A DNA stretch of 50,974 nt from Bacteroidales bacterium (GTDB taxonomy: Bacteria; Bacteroidota; Bacteroidia; Bacteroidales; Bacteroidaceae). Location: positions 1 through 50,974 of the forward strand of contig SUXT01000008.1 of assembly GCA_015060835.1 (NCBI GenBank), in the 5' to 3' direction. Made by a program: the position numbers and the translations under genes. Below are positions 8,596-16,287 of the stretch, piece after piece. The number at the start of each line of letters is the position of its first letter. The stretch's first letter is position 1. The notes beneath the pieces were generated by a model, which was given only the letters and a program-made list of their open reading frames with translations, searched no databases and had not been told where the DNA came from.

Positions 8596-9098
8596 AGAAG
8601 CTGTTTGAATTTTATTGGAAAATATTACTGTCCGGTAAACGTATTTAAGTCGTTTAAAATTCAATATTTAAGTAGCTACAAGCCACATTCTTTATGAAGA
8701 CAAATTTAAGTCAATGATTGGAACTCCCTCGCCCTGCTAAGCCTCACAAGCTCGGCACTCCTTCTATATAACAAAATGCTAAACCGCTGTGCTATAGAGT
8801 TTTTCGTTAAGCATATTCAATGTTCATTTTTGTTATTTTCTATTCATTTTGAGGCACGGCAATTCGGTACTTTGGAAAGCTAAAGCTTTCGTCGTCGCAA
8901 ACATTGCTTATTACGCAATGTCCCTCTTCAATAGAGGGAGAATGTCGTATATTAGTAATTTTCAGGAATTTACATTCCTCCTCTTGAAGAGGAGGTGGAT
9001 TCAAAAACTTGTTTTTGAAGACGGAGGAGTTCAAAACATAAGCAGAATAAAAATTAACCGGACACTAATAATTCCAAAATAAAATTCAAACAGCTTCT
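8596..9098. repeat. Family 2 foldback remnant (2a) split by a family 1 element
   Basis: The left arm AGAAGCTGTTTGAATTTTAT (from 8596) and right arm ATAAAATTCAAACAGCTTCT (ending 9098) are the two ends of the family 2 element seen whole at 14330-14518 and 23846-24034. Removing the family 1 element and one copy of its 9-bp flank leaves a roughly 46-bp palindrome. So the target was a minimal, end-to-end form of family 2 and the insertion hit the tip of its hairpin. Confidence 0.7.
8623..9070 (+). mobile_element. Family 1 MITE-like element, copy A (448 bp)
   Basis: The ends are inverted: TATTACTGTCCGGTAAA at left and the reverse complement of TATTAGTGTCCGGTTAA at right. It has no coding capacity worth calling. 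The interior is a chain of small palindromes: GAAAGCT/AGCTTTC, ACATTGC/GCAATGT, CCTCCTCTT/AAGAGGAGG and TTCAAAAAC/GTTTTTGAA. The 9-bp flanks are ATTGGAAAA (8614-8622) and ATTCCAAAA (9071-9079), a 7/9 match that looks like an aged or altered target duplication. This is the longest of the six copies. Confidence 0.82.
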
Positions 9099-9114
9099 TA
9101 AATTTTTCTTTTGT

Positions 9115-9149
9115 GTCAAAATGGCGCACAGTGAGACAAAATGGCGTAC
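9115..9149 (+). promoter_or_regulatory. Paired direct repeats upstream of clpB (candidate heat-shock control site)
   Basis: GTCAAAATGGCGCAC (9115-9129) and GACAAAATGGCGTAC (9135-9149) match at 13 of 15 positions and start exactly 20 bp apart, two helical turns. They end 54 bp before the clpB ATG. The spacing suits a dimeric regulator or a duplicated promoter element. No sigma-32-like site or CIRCE element is seen. The function is inferred from position only. Confidence 0.5.
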
Positions 9150-9203
9150 AAAACCTTCGCGGTACACTATTTGTTGGTAATTTGTCGAAAGGAGATATAA
9201 TTT

Positions 9204-11792
9204 ATGAACTTCAACAATTTTACAATCAAAGCACAGGAAGTTGTGCAGACTGCTCTCAGCAGAGTGCAGTCATTGGGACAGCAGGTTATAGAGCCTGTTC
9301 ATGTTTTGAATGCTATTCTTGCAGTAGGCGAACAGATGGCCTCTTTTATTATAAAGAAGGCCGGTGCAAATATGCAGCAGTTGAAAGTGGAGGCAGAGAG
9401 GATAGAGAGAACTTTGCCGAAAGTTTCGGGCGGCGAGCCATATCTCAGCCGCGAATGTAACGAGGTATTCAGCAAGGCAACGGATATTTCCAAAGGGTTT
9501 GGTGATGAGTTTACTTCTGTCGAGTCGTTGTTGCTGGCGCTGCTCATGGTCAACAGTCCCGCTTCGAAGATTATGAAGGAGGCAGGGCTTTCCGAAAAAG
9601 AGCTCAAGGCGGTCATTGCCGAATTGCGTAAGGGTGAGAAGGTTACTTCGCAGACAGCCGAGGAGAGCTATCAGTCTTTAAGCAAATATGCCATCAATCT
9701 GAACGAGGCGGCACGCAGTGGCAAACTCGACCCTGTTATCGGACGCGACGATGAGATACGCCGCATTTTGCAGATTCTCAGTCGCCGTACCAAGAACAAT
9801 CCTATACTTATAGGTGAGCCGGGTACGGGAAAGACTGCGATTGTAGAGGGGCTTGCCCACCGTATCGTGCGTGGCGATGTTCCCGAAAATCTCCGCGACA
9901 AGCAGATCTATTCGCTCGACATGGGCGCTCTTGTGGCTGGTGCAAAGTATAAGGGTGAGTTCGAGGAGAGATTGAAGGCTGTTATCAGTGAGGTGCTCAA
10001 ATCCGAGGGTAACATTATTCTTTTCATCGACGAGATTCACACACTTGTAGGTGCCGGCAAGGGCGAGGGTGCGATGGATGCAGCAAACATCCTGAAGCCT
10101 GCGCTCGCACGTGGCGAACTGCGTTCTATCGGTGCGACCACTCTCGATGAGTACCAGAAATATTTTGAGAAGGACAAGGCGCTTGAACGTCGTTTCCAGA
10201 CTGTGATGGTGAATGAGCCGGACAGGATGAGTACAATCTCCATCCTTCGAGGACTTAAGGAGCGCTATGAGAACCACCATAAGGTGAGCATTCAGGATGA
10301 TGCTCTTATTGCAGCTGTAAATCTCAGTGACAGATACATTACAGAGCGTTTCCTGCCCGACAAGGCCATTGACCTTGTAGATGAGGCTGCTGCAAAATTG
10401 CGCATGGAACGCGATACTTTGCCAGAAGAACTTGACGAAATATCGCGCCATCTGAAGCAGTTGGAGATTGAGCGCGAGGCTATCAAGCGCGAAAATGACG
10501 AGGCGAAACTTTCGCAACTTAACAAAGAGATTGCCGAACTTAAGGAGCAGGAACAGGAGCGTCTTGCCAAATGGCAGCACGAAAAGGAACTTGCCAACAG
10601 CATACAGAATGACAAACAGCGCATCGAGGAGCTGAAGCGCGAGGCCGAAAAGGCGGAGCGTGAAGGTTATTATGGGGTTGTTGCTGAAATCCGTTACGGT
10701 AAACTGAAGGAGATTGAGGCGCGAATTGCCGACACTGAGCGTCAATTGCATGAGACGCAGGATGGCGATGCCATGATAAAGGAGGTTGTTACTGCCGAAG
10801 ATATTGCAGATGTTGTATCGCGTTGGACGGGCATCCCTGTGAGCAAGATGATGCAGAGCGAGAGCATGAAACTGCTTACTCTTGAGGATGAACTGCACAA
10901 ACGCATCATAGGACAGGATGAGGCTATCAGCGCTGTGAGTGATGCTGTGCGCCGCAGCCGTGCAGGACTTCAGGATCCTAAGCGTCCCATCGGTTCGTTC
11001 ATATTCCTCGGTACCACAGGAGTGGGAAAGACCGAACTTGCAAAGGCGCTGGCAGCCTACCTTTTCAATGACGACACTATGATGACTCGAATAGATATGA
11101 GCGAGTATCAGGAGAAATTCTCGGTGTCGCGTCTCATTGGTGCCCCTCCGGGGTATGTGGGATACGACGAGGGTGGCCAGCTTACCGAGGCTGTGAGACG
11201 GAAACCCTATTCAGTGGTGTTGTTCGACGAGATTGAAAAGGCTCACCCCGATGTATTCAACATACTGTTGCAGGTGCTCGACGATGGTCGTCTCACAGAT
11301 AACAAAGGTCGCGTGGTGAACTTCAAGAATACCATTATAATTATGACAAGCAATCTTGGCAGCGGCTATATTCAGGAGCAGTTCGAGAAAATCAATTCCG
11401 GAAACCGCGAGGCTGTAATTGAGGAGACGAAGATGCACCTGATGGATATGCTGAAGAAGACCATCCGTCCAGAATTTCTCAACCGCATTGACGAGACAAT
11501 AATGTTCACCCCTCTCAACCGCGAGGAGATTGAGCAGATTGTGCGCTTGCAGGTATCGGAAATCAGCAACCGCCTTTCAGAGGGTGGTGTAACACTGAAG
11601 GTTACTGATGCAGCTGTGGCACTTCTTGCCGATGCCGGCTTTGACCCGCAGTTCGGTGCGCGACCTATCAAGCGTGCCATACAGCGCTGTCTGCTCAACG
11701 ACCTTTCGAAGCAGATTATTGCAGGCACAATCGACCGGACACGTCCGGTGACGGTTGATGGCCGCGATGGTGAGATTGTATTTTCGAATTGA
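9204..11792 (+). CDS. clpB: ATP-dependent disaggregase ClpB
   Basis: The 862-aa length is typical of ClpB. In order it has the Clp N-domain (about 1-145), the first AAA+ module with Walker A GEPGTGKT near residue 205, and the long coiled-coil middle domain (about 405-525). The second AAA+ module has Walker A GTTGVGKT near residue 605, and a C-terminal D2-small domain follows. The middle domain separates ClpB from ClpA and ClpC. The hexamer threads aggregated proteins out for refolding with DnaK/DnaJ/GrpE. A GGAG lies about 10 bp before the ATG, a stronger ribosome site than most genes here. The stop codon lies inside a 9-bp duplication made by the element inserted right after it; the frame is intact. 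Confidence 0.98.
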   Translation: MNFNNFTIKAQEVVQTALSRVQSLGQQVIEPVHVLNAILAVGEQMASFIIKKAGANMQQLKVEAERIERTLPKVSGGEPYLSRECNEVFSKATDISKGFGDEFTSVESLLLALLMVNSPASKIMKEAGLSEKELKAVIAELRKGEKVTSQTAEESYQSLSKYAINLNEAARSGKLDPVIGRDDEIRRILQILSRRTKNNPILIGEPGTGKTAIVEGLAHRIVRGDVPENLRDKQIYSLDMGALVAGAKYKGEFEERLKAVISEVLKSEGNIILFIDEIHTLVGAGKGEGAMDAANILKPALARGELRSIGATTLDEYQKYFEKDKALERRFQTVMVNEPDRMSTISILRGLKERYENHHKVSIQDDALIAAVNLSDRYITERFLPDKAIDLVDEAAAKLRMERDTLPEELDEISRHLKQLEIEREAIKRENDEAKLSQLNKEIAELKEQEQERLAKWQHEKELANSIQNDKQRIEELKREAEKAEREGYYGVVAEIRYGKLKEIEARIADTERQLHETQDGDAMIKEVVTAEDIADVVSRWTGIPVSKMMQSESMKLLTLEDELHKRIIGQDEAISAVSDAVRRSRAGLQDPKRPIGSFIFLGTTGVGKTELAKALAAYLFNDDTMMTRIDMSEYQEKFSVSRLIGAPPGYVGYDEGGQLTEAVRRKPYSVVLFDEIEKAHPDVFNILLQVLDDGRLTDNKGRVVNFKNTIIIMTSNLGSGYIQEQFEKINSGNREAVIEETKMHLMDMLKKTIRPEFLNRIDETIMFTPLNREEIEQIVRLQVSEISNRLSEGGVTLKVTDAAVALLADAGFDPQFGARPIKRAIQRCLLNDLSKQIIAGTIDRTRPVTVDGRDGEIVFSN

Positions 11793-11795
11793 AAA

Positions 11796-12010
11796 TATTG
11801 CTGTCCGGTAAATTTATATTCTGCTGATCTTTTGGAACTCCTCCGTCTTCAAAAACAAGGCAAACAACTCTCCCTCTTGGATAAGAGGGAGTACCCAAAG
11901 GGCGAGGGAGTTCCAATCATTGACTTAAATTTCTTAATAACGAATTGGGGCTTGTAGTTACTTAAATATTGAATTTTAAACGACTTAAATACGTTTACCG
12001 GACACTAATA
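11796..12010 (-). mobile_element. Family 1 MITE-like element, copy B (215 bp), perfect 9-bp target duplication
   Basis: The terminal inverted repeats are TATTGCTGTCCGGTAAA at left and the complement of TATTAGTGTCCGGTAAA at right, in the opposite orientation to copy A. It is flanked by AATTGAAAA at 11787-11795 and again at 12011-12019. The duplication contains the clpB stop codon, so the insertion left clpB intact and placed 224 bp (element plus duplication) between it and the next gene. This is the shortest complete copy; the interior keeps the CTCCTCCGTCTTC module and one CCCTCTT hairpin. Confidence 0.9.
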
Positions 12011-12027
12011 AATTGAAAAAGATACTG

Positions 12028-12471
12028 ATGATGGAATTTTGCAAATTGGCCTTTAAGTCGGCGCTGTGTGTTATGCTCCTGATAGGATGCAGACCATCCG
12101 AACCGGAACTTGACTTTTCGTTTGAACAACAGGAGATTGGGCAACCATTTTCGTTTGCTGAGTATTGCGACGAGGCTTACGATAGTCTGTATGTGATATA
12201 TCCGTATGATGATGAAGATTATGTATGGTCGTTGCCCTACAAAATGTCCCGTGCATTGAGAGAGGAGTGCTCTTATACATTGAATGATACATATTCAACC
12301 ATTCTGTTTATCAGCGATGGTACTGTTAAAGCATACTCCAAAATCACTTACGATAAAGCAGTGTTTTCCCCTCCCACGATGCCTGAGAATATACATCTTT
12401 TCCCATTCGGGCAGTTGTTTGTCTTTTTGGATAAAGAGAATAAAAGAGCTGCGTTGTTCGGTGGTAACTGA
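12028..12471 (+). CDS. Small uncharacterised lipoprotein downstream of clpB
   Basis: The 147-aa protein starts MMEFCKLAFKSALCVMLLIG and has a lipobox (LLIGC), so it is probably anchored to a membrane in the envelope. The mature part is acidic and rich in tyrosine and has no domain I recognise. The frame also opens at a TTG at 12013, but that TTG lies in the target duplication of element B, so the ATG at 12028 (or the next ATG at 12031) is preferred. Removing element B puts this ATG 11 bp after the clpB stop, implying an ancestral clpB-lipoprotein operon. It now sits between copies B and C. Confidence 0.75.
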   Translation: MMEFCKLAFKSALCVMLLIGCRPSEPELDFSFEQQEIGQPFSFAEYCDEAYDSLYVIYPYDDEDYVWSLPYKMSRALREECSYTLNDTYSTILFISDGTVKAYSKITYDKAVFSPPTMPENIHLFPFGQLFVFLDKENKRAALFGGN

Positions 12472-12488
12472 AAAAGTCCATAAAAAAG

Positions 12489-12823
12489 TATTAGTGTCCG
12501 GTAAATTTCTTCTGCTTGTGTTTTGAACTCCTCCGTCTTCAAAAACAGTGTTTTTGAATGACCTCGCAAGCTCGGCACTCCTTGGGAAAGCTAAAGCTTC
12601 CGTCGTCGCAAACATTGCTTATTACGCAATGTCCTCTTCAAGAGGAGGAATATAAATCATTGAAAATTATTAATATATGACATTCTCCCTCTTGAAGAGG
12701 GAGTGCCCGCAGGGCGAGGGAGTCCCAATCATTGATTTAAATTTGTCTTAATAAAGAATTGGGCTTGTAGTTACTTAAATATTGAATTTTAAACGACTTA
12801 AATACGTTTACCGGACACTAATA
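12489..12823 (-). mobile_element. Family 1 MITE-like element, copy C (335 bp), perfect 9-bp target duplication
   Basis: The ends are TATTAGTGTCCGGTAAA at left and the complement of TATTAGTGTCCGGTAAA at right. The flanking duplication is ATAAAAAAG at 12480-12488 and 12824-12832. The orientation is the same as copy B. The interior has hairpins TTCAAAAAC/GTTTTTGAA (12538-12558), ACATTGC/GCAATGT and CTCTTGAAGAG-type palindromes. The insertion lies between the lipoprotein stop codon and its terminator, whose A-rich shoulder was duplicated. Confidence 0.9.
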
Positions 12824-12825
12824 AT

Positions 12826-12873
12826 AAAAAAGCGGGACGACAGATTGATGAATGTCTGTCGTCCCGCTTTTTT
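12826..12873. terminator. Bidirectional terminator between the lipoprotein gene and the YggS gene
   Basis: Arms of 19 nt (12826-12844 and 12855-12873) are exact complements, with GCGGGACGACAGA as the G+C core, an A run on one side and a T run on the other. It can stop both the plus-strand clpB/lipoprotein transcript and the minus-strand YggS transcript. Confidence 0.9.
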
Positions 12874-12900
12874 GTTGTATGCAGAGGAATTTCCTTAAAT

Positions 12901-13563
12901 TTACCCCTCGAAAATGCTTGAACCTATGCGCACGCAGGTGCTTCCGCACTCCATTGCCATGAGGTAGTCGCCGCTCATTCCTGCCGACAGTGTGTCAAAC
13001 TCCTTGTCGTCGGCGAACCATCTGTCGCGTATTTCGTCGAACAATGCTCTTACGGCTCTGAATTCAGCTGCTACGCGGCTGTTGTCGTCGGTGTTGCTCG
13101 CCATGCACATCAGACCTCTGATTTTTACATTTTCGAGTTTCTTCCACTCCTCTTGTTTCAGCATGGCCAAACACTCTTCGGGAGTGAATCCGAATTTTGT
13201 CTCCTCCTCGGCTATGTGTATCTGCAACAGGCAGGGGATTGTGCGGCCGGCCTTTGCAGCATGCTTGTTTATCTCCTCCAGCAGTTGGTAGGAGTCTACG
13301 CTGTGTATCATGTAGATGAACGGCGCAATGTATTTTATCTTGTTGCGCTGCAGGTGTCCTGTGAAGTGCCACCTTATATCTTTGGGCAGGCTCTGTTGTT
13401 TGACTACAAGGTCTTGTGCCTTGTTTTCGCCAAAATCCAACTGTCCAGCATTGTAGGCCTCTGCAATGGCTTCTGCGGGGTGGTATTTCGATATTGCAAC
13501 CAACCGCACACCTTCGGGGATGGTGGCGAGTGTCGCTTTCAACCTTTCTGTGATGCTGCTCAT
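12901..13563 (-). CDS. YggS-family pyridoxal-phosphate homeostasis protein
   Basis: The 220-aa protein is an alanine-racemase-fold PLP carrier. VAISKYHPAE (about residues 21-30) holds the PLP lysine. DFGENKAQDL, WHFTGHLQRNK and the C-terminal phosphate-binding region (MSGDYLMAMECGSTCVRIGS) are all family landmarks. These proteins buffer free PLP and influence amino-acid and vitamin B6 balance in the cytoplasm; they lack racemase activity. It is 15 bp downstream of the DUF4494 gene, a pairing common in Bacteroidales, so the two are probably cotranscribed. Confidence 0.93.
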   Translation of the reverse strand: MSSITERLKATLATIPEGVRLVAISKYHPAEAIAEAYNAGQLDFGENKAQDLVVKQQSLPKDIRWHFTGHLQRNKIKYIAPFIYMIHSVDSYQLLEEINKHAAKAGRTIPCLLQIHIAEEETKFGFTPEECLAMLKQEEWKKLENVKIRGLMCMASNTDDNSRVAAEFRAVRALFDEIRDRWFADDKEFDTLSAGMSGDYLMAMECGSTCVRIGSSIFEG

Positions 13564-13578
13564 CTTTGATTGTTGTTC

Positions 13579-14019
13579 TTAAATAGCCTCGTATTGGAAG
13601 ATGTCTACAATGGGGCTGTTGTTCACCGATGTAAGCTCGTAATCCATCACTGATGACTTCATGTGTATGTTCAGGCGGCTGATGGCATCGGGCACGCTCT
13701 CGGCCTTAACCAGCAGGAGTACGGGAGTCTTCTTCTCCTTTGCGCTTGCCTCGTCGATGGTTACAAGCACTATCTTGCATTTGTACCATTTGTCGGCAGT
13801 CTCGTCCTGTGTGTCAACAATTTCGCCGTACTTCACACGCTTCATTTCGTTGATGTTGAACTCGCCTGTAACGAAAGGCTGAAGCTCCAATGTGAGGCGC
13901 TTCTCCACGCTCTTGAAGGTAAAATCCTTCATCAGGTACGATTCGTTTACTTTGGTATTTGTTCCTTTGTCGCCGGGGCGCTCGTATGTTACTTTACATT
14001 CAAACCAGCTTTCTAACAT
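13579..14019 (-). CDS. DUF4494 family protein
   Basis: The 146-aa protein opens MLESWFECKVTYE and matches the small DUF4494 family that is widespread and almost confined to Bacteroidota. It has no signal peptide or membrane segment. The function is unknown. The conserved pairing with the YggS gene hints at a link to PLP or amino-acid metabolism, but that is inference. Transcription may come from its own -7 box (14058-14065) or from the promoter inside the family 2 element upstream. Confidence 0.88.
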   Translation of the reverse strand: MLESWFECKVTYERPGDKGTNTKVNESYLMKDFTFKSVEKRLTLELQPFVTGEFNINEMKRVKYGEIVDTQDETADKWYKCKIVLVTIDEASAKEKKTPVLLLVKAESVPDAISRLNIHMKSSVMDYELTSVNNSPIVDIFQYEAI

Positions 14020-14057
14020 TTTATTTTTGTTTTTGTAGATTATTGTTTACTGAACCG

Positions 14058-14065
14058 CAAAGTTA
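14058..14065 (-). promoter_or_regulatory. Candidate native -7 box for the DUF4494-YggS operon
   Basis: The minus strand reads TAACTTTG, 38 bp before the ATG. The family 2 element 2b begins at 14077, only 11 bp further upstream, so the native -33 region has been replaced by element sequence. No TTTG is present there at 19-21 bp spacing. Confidence 0.5.
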
Positions 14066-14076
14066 GTAAGAAATTT

Positions 14077-14329
14077 AGAAACTGCTTTAATTTTATTTCG
14101 GATTTATTTGAGAACTGTTATTAAGTAGATTTTCTTTCGCATTTTGCAGGTAATAGTGGGCTATTCCCAAAAAATAAGAAAGAAAAGATGCCAAAGTTGC
14201 GATTAAACGAGCGCAATGTGAACTTGTTCACAAATTGCTAAGCGAGTGAAAGCAACTTCAATAACATTAAAACAGACTCAAAGAAACCGAAATAATCTCG
14301 CAAACATAGATACATTTTCCAATAAAATT
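14077..14329 (+). mobile_element. Family 2 foldback element 2b with an internal palindromic insert
   Basis: The left end AGAAACTGCTTTAATTTTAT and right part TTTTCCAATAAAATT match the family 2 ends, but the last ~12 bp at right are missing where copy 2c begins. The central hairpin is slightly imperfect (GGTAATAG against CTATTCCC). About 65 bp not found in 2c or 2d sit inside it, bounded by AAGTTGC and GCAACTT and holding GCAATGTGAAC/GTTCACAAATTGC. The minus-strand -7 box survives (TATGTTTG, 14301-14308), but its -33 partner was lost at the 2c junction. Confidence 0.75.
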
Positions 14330-14518
14330 AGAAGTTGTTTGAATTTTATTTCGGAATTATTTGAGAGGTATTTTGAGTAGATTTTTTTTATTGTTTTGCA
14401 GGGAATAGCAGGCTATTTCCAAAAAACAAGAAATAAAATATGCCAAAATAGACTCAAATAAGCCGAAATGAACATCGCAAATATAGAATTATTTTTCAAT
14501 AAAATTCAAACAGCTTCT
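14330..14518 (+). mobile_element. Family 2 foldback element 2c (189 bp, complete)
   Basis: The 189-bp length is identical to copy 2d at 23846-24034, which is its near-exact reverse complement. The ends are AGAAGTTGTTTGAATTTTAT and ATAAAATTCAAACAGCTTCT. The whole element folds on itself around GGAATAGC-AG-GCTATTTCC. It lies head-to-tail with 2b. It has no coding capacity, and it carries a promoter on the minus strand (see 14478-14510). Confidence 0.85.
14478..14510 (-). promoter_or_regulatory. Complete promoter inside element 2c, reading toward DUF4494
   Basis: On the minus strand TTTG (14507-14510) is followed after exactly 21 bp by TATATTTG (14478-14485). This is a textbook Bacteroidota -33/-7 pair. 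The -33 is part of the terminal inverted repeat. The transcript would run through 2c and 2b into the DUF4494 gene at 14019. Confidence 0.65.
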
Positions 14519-14619
14519 TAAAACAGTTTCTTATCTTTCCGTTTCTCTTTTTACTATTTTTTGCCGATTTTTTCCGAGATATTTTCCTCTGCCGCTCTTT
14601 TGCTGTATCTTCGCGGATG

Positions 14620-14637
14620 AAAATTTAAACAGCTTCT
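14620..14637. repeat. Solo family 2 end just before the permease start codon
   Basis: AAAATTTAAACAGCTTCT matches the right end of family 2 with one change and stops one base before the ATG at 14639. The stretch 14519-14619 is AT-rich, not repeated elsewhere in the window, and contains TATCTTCG (14606-14613), a possible weak -7 box for the permease gene. Confidence 0.55.
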
Positions 14638-14638
14638 A

Positions 14639-15877
14639 ATGAGTTTCGAATTTTTTGTAGCGCGTCGTCTCTTTGTTACCCAAAAGGGTGAGAAGAGAAT
14701 TTCCAAACCTGCTGTGCTTATTGCGCAGTGGGGTGTTGCTGTCGGTATATTGGTAATGATTCTTTCGGTGTGCATCGTCGTGGGCTTCAAGCATAGCGTC
14801 AGGGAGAAGATAGTCGGTTTCGGACAGCACATTCAGGTGCGCAACTACGAGGGTACCATGTATGGCGAATCGCCTGTTACGGCCCGCGATTCTCTGCTTG
14901 CCGCTCTTGCAGCACTTCCCGGAGTGCACAATGTGCAGAAGTATGTGCAGAAACCTGGGCTTATTGCCGTCGGCGATGAATTTGACGGCATTATGCTGAA
15001 GGGAGTGGGTGCAGATTACGACTTTTCGTTTTTTGCAGAGTACTTGAAAGAGGGAGAGATTCCACAGTTCGGCGACACTGCCGCGTCGGGTAGTGTGCTT
15101 CTCTCCAAGGCTCTTGCCGACAGAATGCAGATAAAGACCGGCGACAAGGTCAATGTCTACTTTGTGCAAACGGGAGTGAAGGCCCGCCGTTTCACTGTCA
15201 AAGGGTTATACGAGACCAATCTGTCGGAAATGGACAATGTGATTGCCCTGACCGATATTTACACCGTCCGCCGCCTGAATGGTTGGGAAAGCGATAAATG
15301 TACCGGAATAGAGGTCTCTGTCTCCGACTATGAATCGTTGGAGAGTGTGCGCGACACTGTGGCTGCGGTGATGGATGCCGAGGCTGCAATGAATTACGAA
15401 AAACTTTATGTGCAGACGGTGGAGGAGATGAATCCCGCCCTTTTTGCCTGGCTCGATATTCTCGATGGCACTGTGTGGGTGATTCTTGTGCTTGTGCTTG
15501 GCGTTGCGGGTTTTACAATGATTTCGGGACTGCTTATCCTTATTCTCGAAAAGAGCAACCTCATTGGTGTGCTCAAGGCTGTCGGTGCCGGAGATGCTTC
15601 CATTCGCGGCATATTCCTCTATTATGCAATGCTCATCATAGGGCGTGGAATGTTATTGGGCAATTTCATTGCCCTCGTGCTCTGTTTGGTGCAACACTAT
15701 TACGGTGTTGTGAAACTCGATGCCGAAATGTATTATATGGATAGGGTACCTGTGGAGTTTACATGGTGGCTGGTGCCGCTGAATATTGCCATGTTTGCGC
15801 TATCTACGGCAATGCTTGTGTTGCCCTCGATGCTTATTGCGAGGATTGAGCCTACTAAGGCTATCAGGTTCGAGTAA
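14639..15877 (+). CDS. LolC/LolE-type ABC transporter permease (FtsX family)
   Basis: The 412-aa protein has the MacB/LolC layout: an N-terminal membrane helix (about residues 26-50), a large periplasmic domain (about 50-270), and three C-terminal helices (about 280-305, 330-355 and 375-400). An IEPTKAIRFE-type tail is usual for LolC/E. These permeases extract lipoproteins from the inner membrane for transport to the outer membrane. The ATPase (LolD) is not adjacent, so assignment to lipoprotein release rather than another FtsX-type role is likely but not proven. In Bacteroidota the subunits are often scattered. Confidence 0.88.
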   Translation: MSFEFFVARRLFVTQKGEKRISKPAVLIAQWGVAVGILVMILSVCIVVGFKHSVREKIVGFGQHIQVRNYEGTMYGESPVTARDSLLAALAALPGVHNVQKYVQKPGLIAVGDEFDGIMLKGVGADYDFSFFAEYLKEGEIPQFGDTAASGSVLLSKALADRMQIKTGDKVNVYFVQTGVKARRFTVKGLYETNLSEMDNVIALTDIYTVRRLNGWESDKCTGIEVSVSDYESLESVRDTVAAVMDAEAAMNYEKLYVQTVEEMNPALFAWLDILDGTVWVILVLVLGVAGFTMISGLLILILEKSNLIGVLKAVGAGDASIRGIFLYYAMLIIGRGMLLGNFIALVLCLVQHYYGVVKLDAEMYYMDRVPVEFTWWLVPLNIAMFALSTAMLVLPSMLIARIEPTKAIRFE

Positions 15878-15892
15878 AGGGGAATTGTATGT

Positions 15893-16267
15893 TTATATGT
15901 GGAATATATTTCTAGTTATTCCCCATAAAAAATAGATTGCTATATATGAGTAGATGGAGTACCTGTTAAGCAGAAATTTTTCCAGTGTCTCTGCTATTTT
16001 CCCGTTGAAGCATTTTGCATAAATAATTCCGGAAAAATAGGGTATTGCGAATGCAAGGAAAGGATTGTAATGGAATGCTTTGACAAATTCGCCATTAAGA
16101 ACAGAATGCAATGCCCTCTGCGTTCCGCATGAGGGGCATTGCAAACCTGTTAAATTAAAGAATAAACATTTTGGAAACCATGCATTCGTTTCAGGATCGG
16201 AAATTACATATATTGTCAATACAATCGCTAAAGCCGAAATAGTAAGGATTTTCCACTTTATATTCAT
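15893..16267 (-). CDS. DUF2752 family small membrane protein
   Basis: The 124-aa protein has the DUF2752 signature: a first helix, then LQCPSCGTQRALHSVLNGEF with its C-P-x-C-G motif and conserved arginine, then FHYNPFLAFAIPYF. Two more hydrophobic segments follow. The function is unknown; it is an inner-membrane protein. I prefer the ATG at 16267 (MNIKWKIL), 20 bp after the stop of the upstream gene; an in-frame ATG at 16291 would overlap that gene by 4 bp. It ends convergently 15 bp from the permease gene with no clear terminator between them. Confidence 0.85.
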   Translation of the reverse strand: MNIKWKILTISALAIVLTIYVISDPETNAWFPKCLFFNLTGLQCPSCGTQRALHSVLNGEFVKAFHYNPFLAFAIPYFSGIIYAKCFNGKIAETLEKFLLNRYSIYSYIAIYFLWGITRNIFHI

Positions 16268-16287
16268 CTTAGAAAGGGTTATTATAG

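Noticed and set aside
8991-9031. CRISPR-like array from the repeated GGAGGTGGATTCAAAAAC units
   Set aside because: There is no regular repeat-spacer spacing and no cas genes; units are dispersed singly with long inverted repeats.
8840-9082. Small open frames inside the repeat elements (also near 12295-12615 and 32161-32388)
   Set aside because: They translate the palindromic modules themselves, occur in several frames, and are broken differently in each copy, so they are not genes.
9678-10898. Long antisense open frame (406 codons) opposite clpB
   Set aside because: It is a shadow of the clpB reading frame: no signal of its own, composition follows the complementary codons, and clpB is unmistakable.
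12013-12027. TTG start codon for the lipoprotein (extra residues MKKIL)
   Set aside because: The TTG is in the duplicated target copied from the clpB end, so it arose by chance; the ATG at 12028 still leaves a complete lipoprotein signal.
11796-12823. Composite transposon: two same-oriented family 1 copies flanking the lipoprotein gene
   Set aside because: Each copy has its own perfect 9-bp duplication (AATTGAAAA; ATAAAAAAG), so they inserted independently into an existing gene order rather than moving the gene as a unit.
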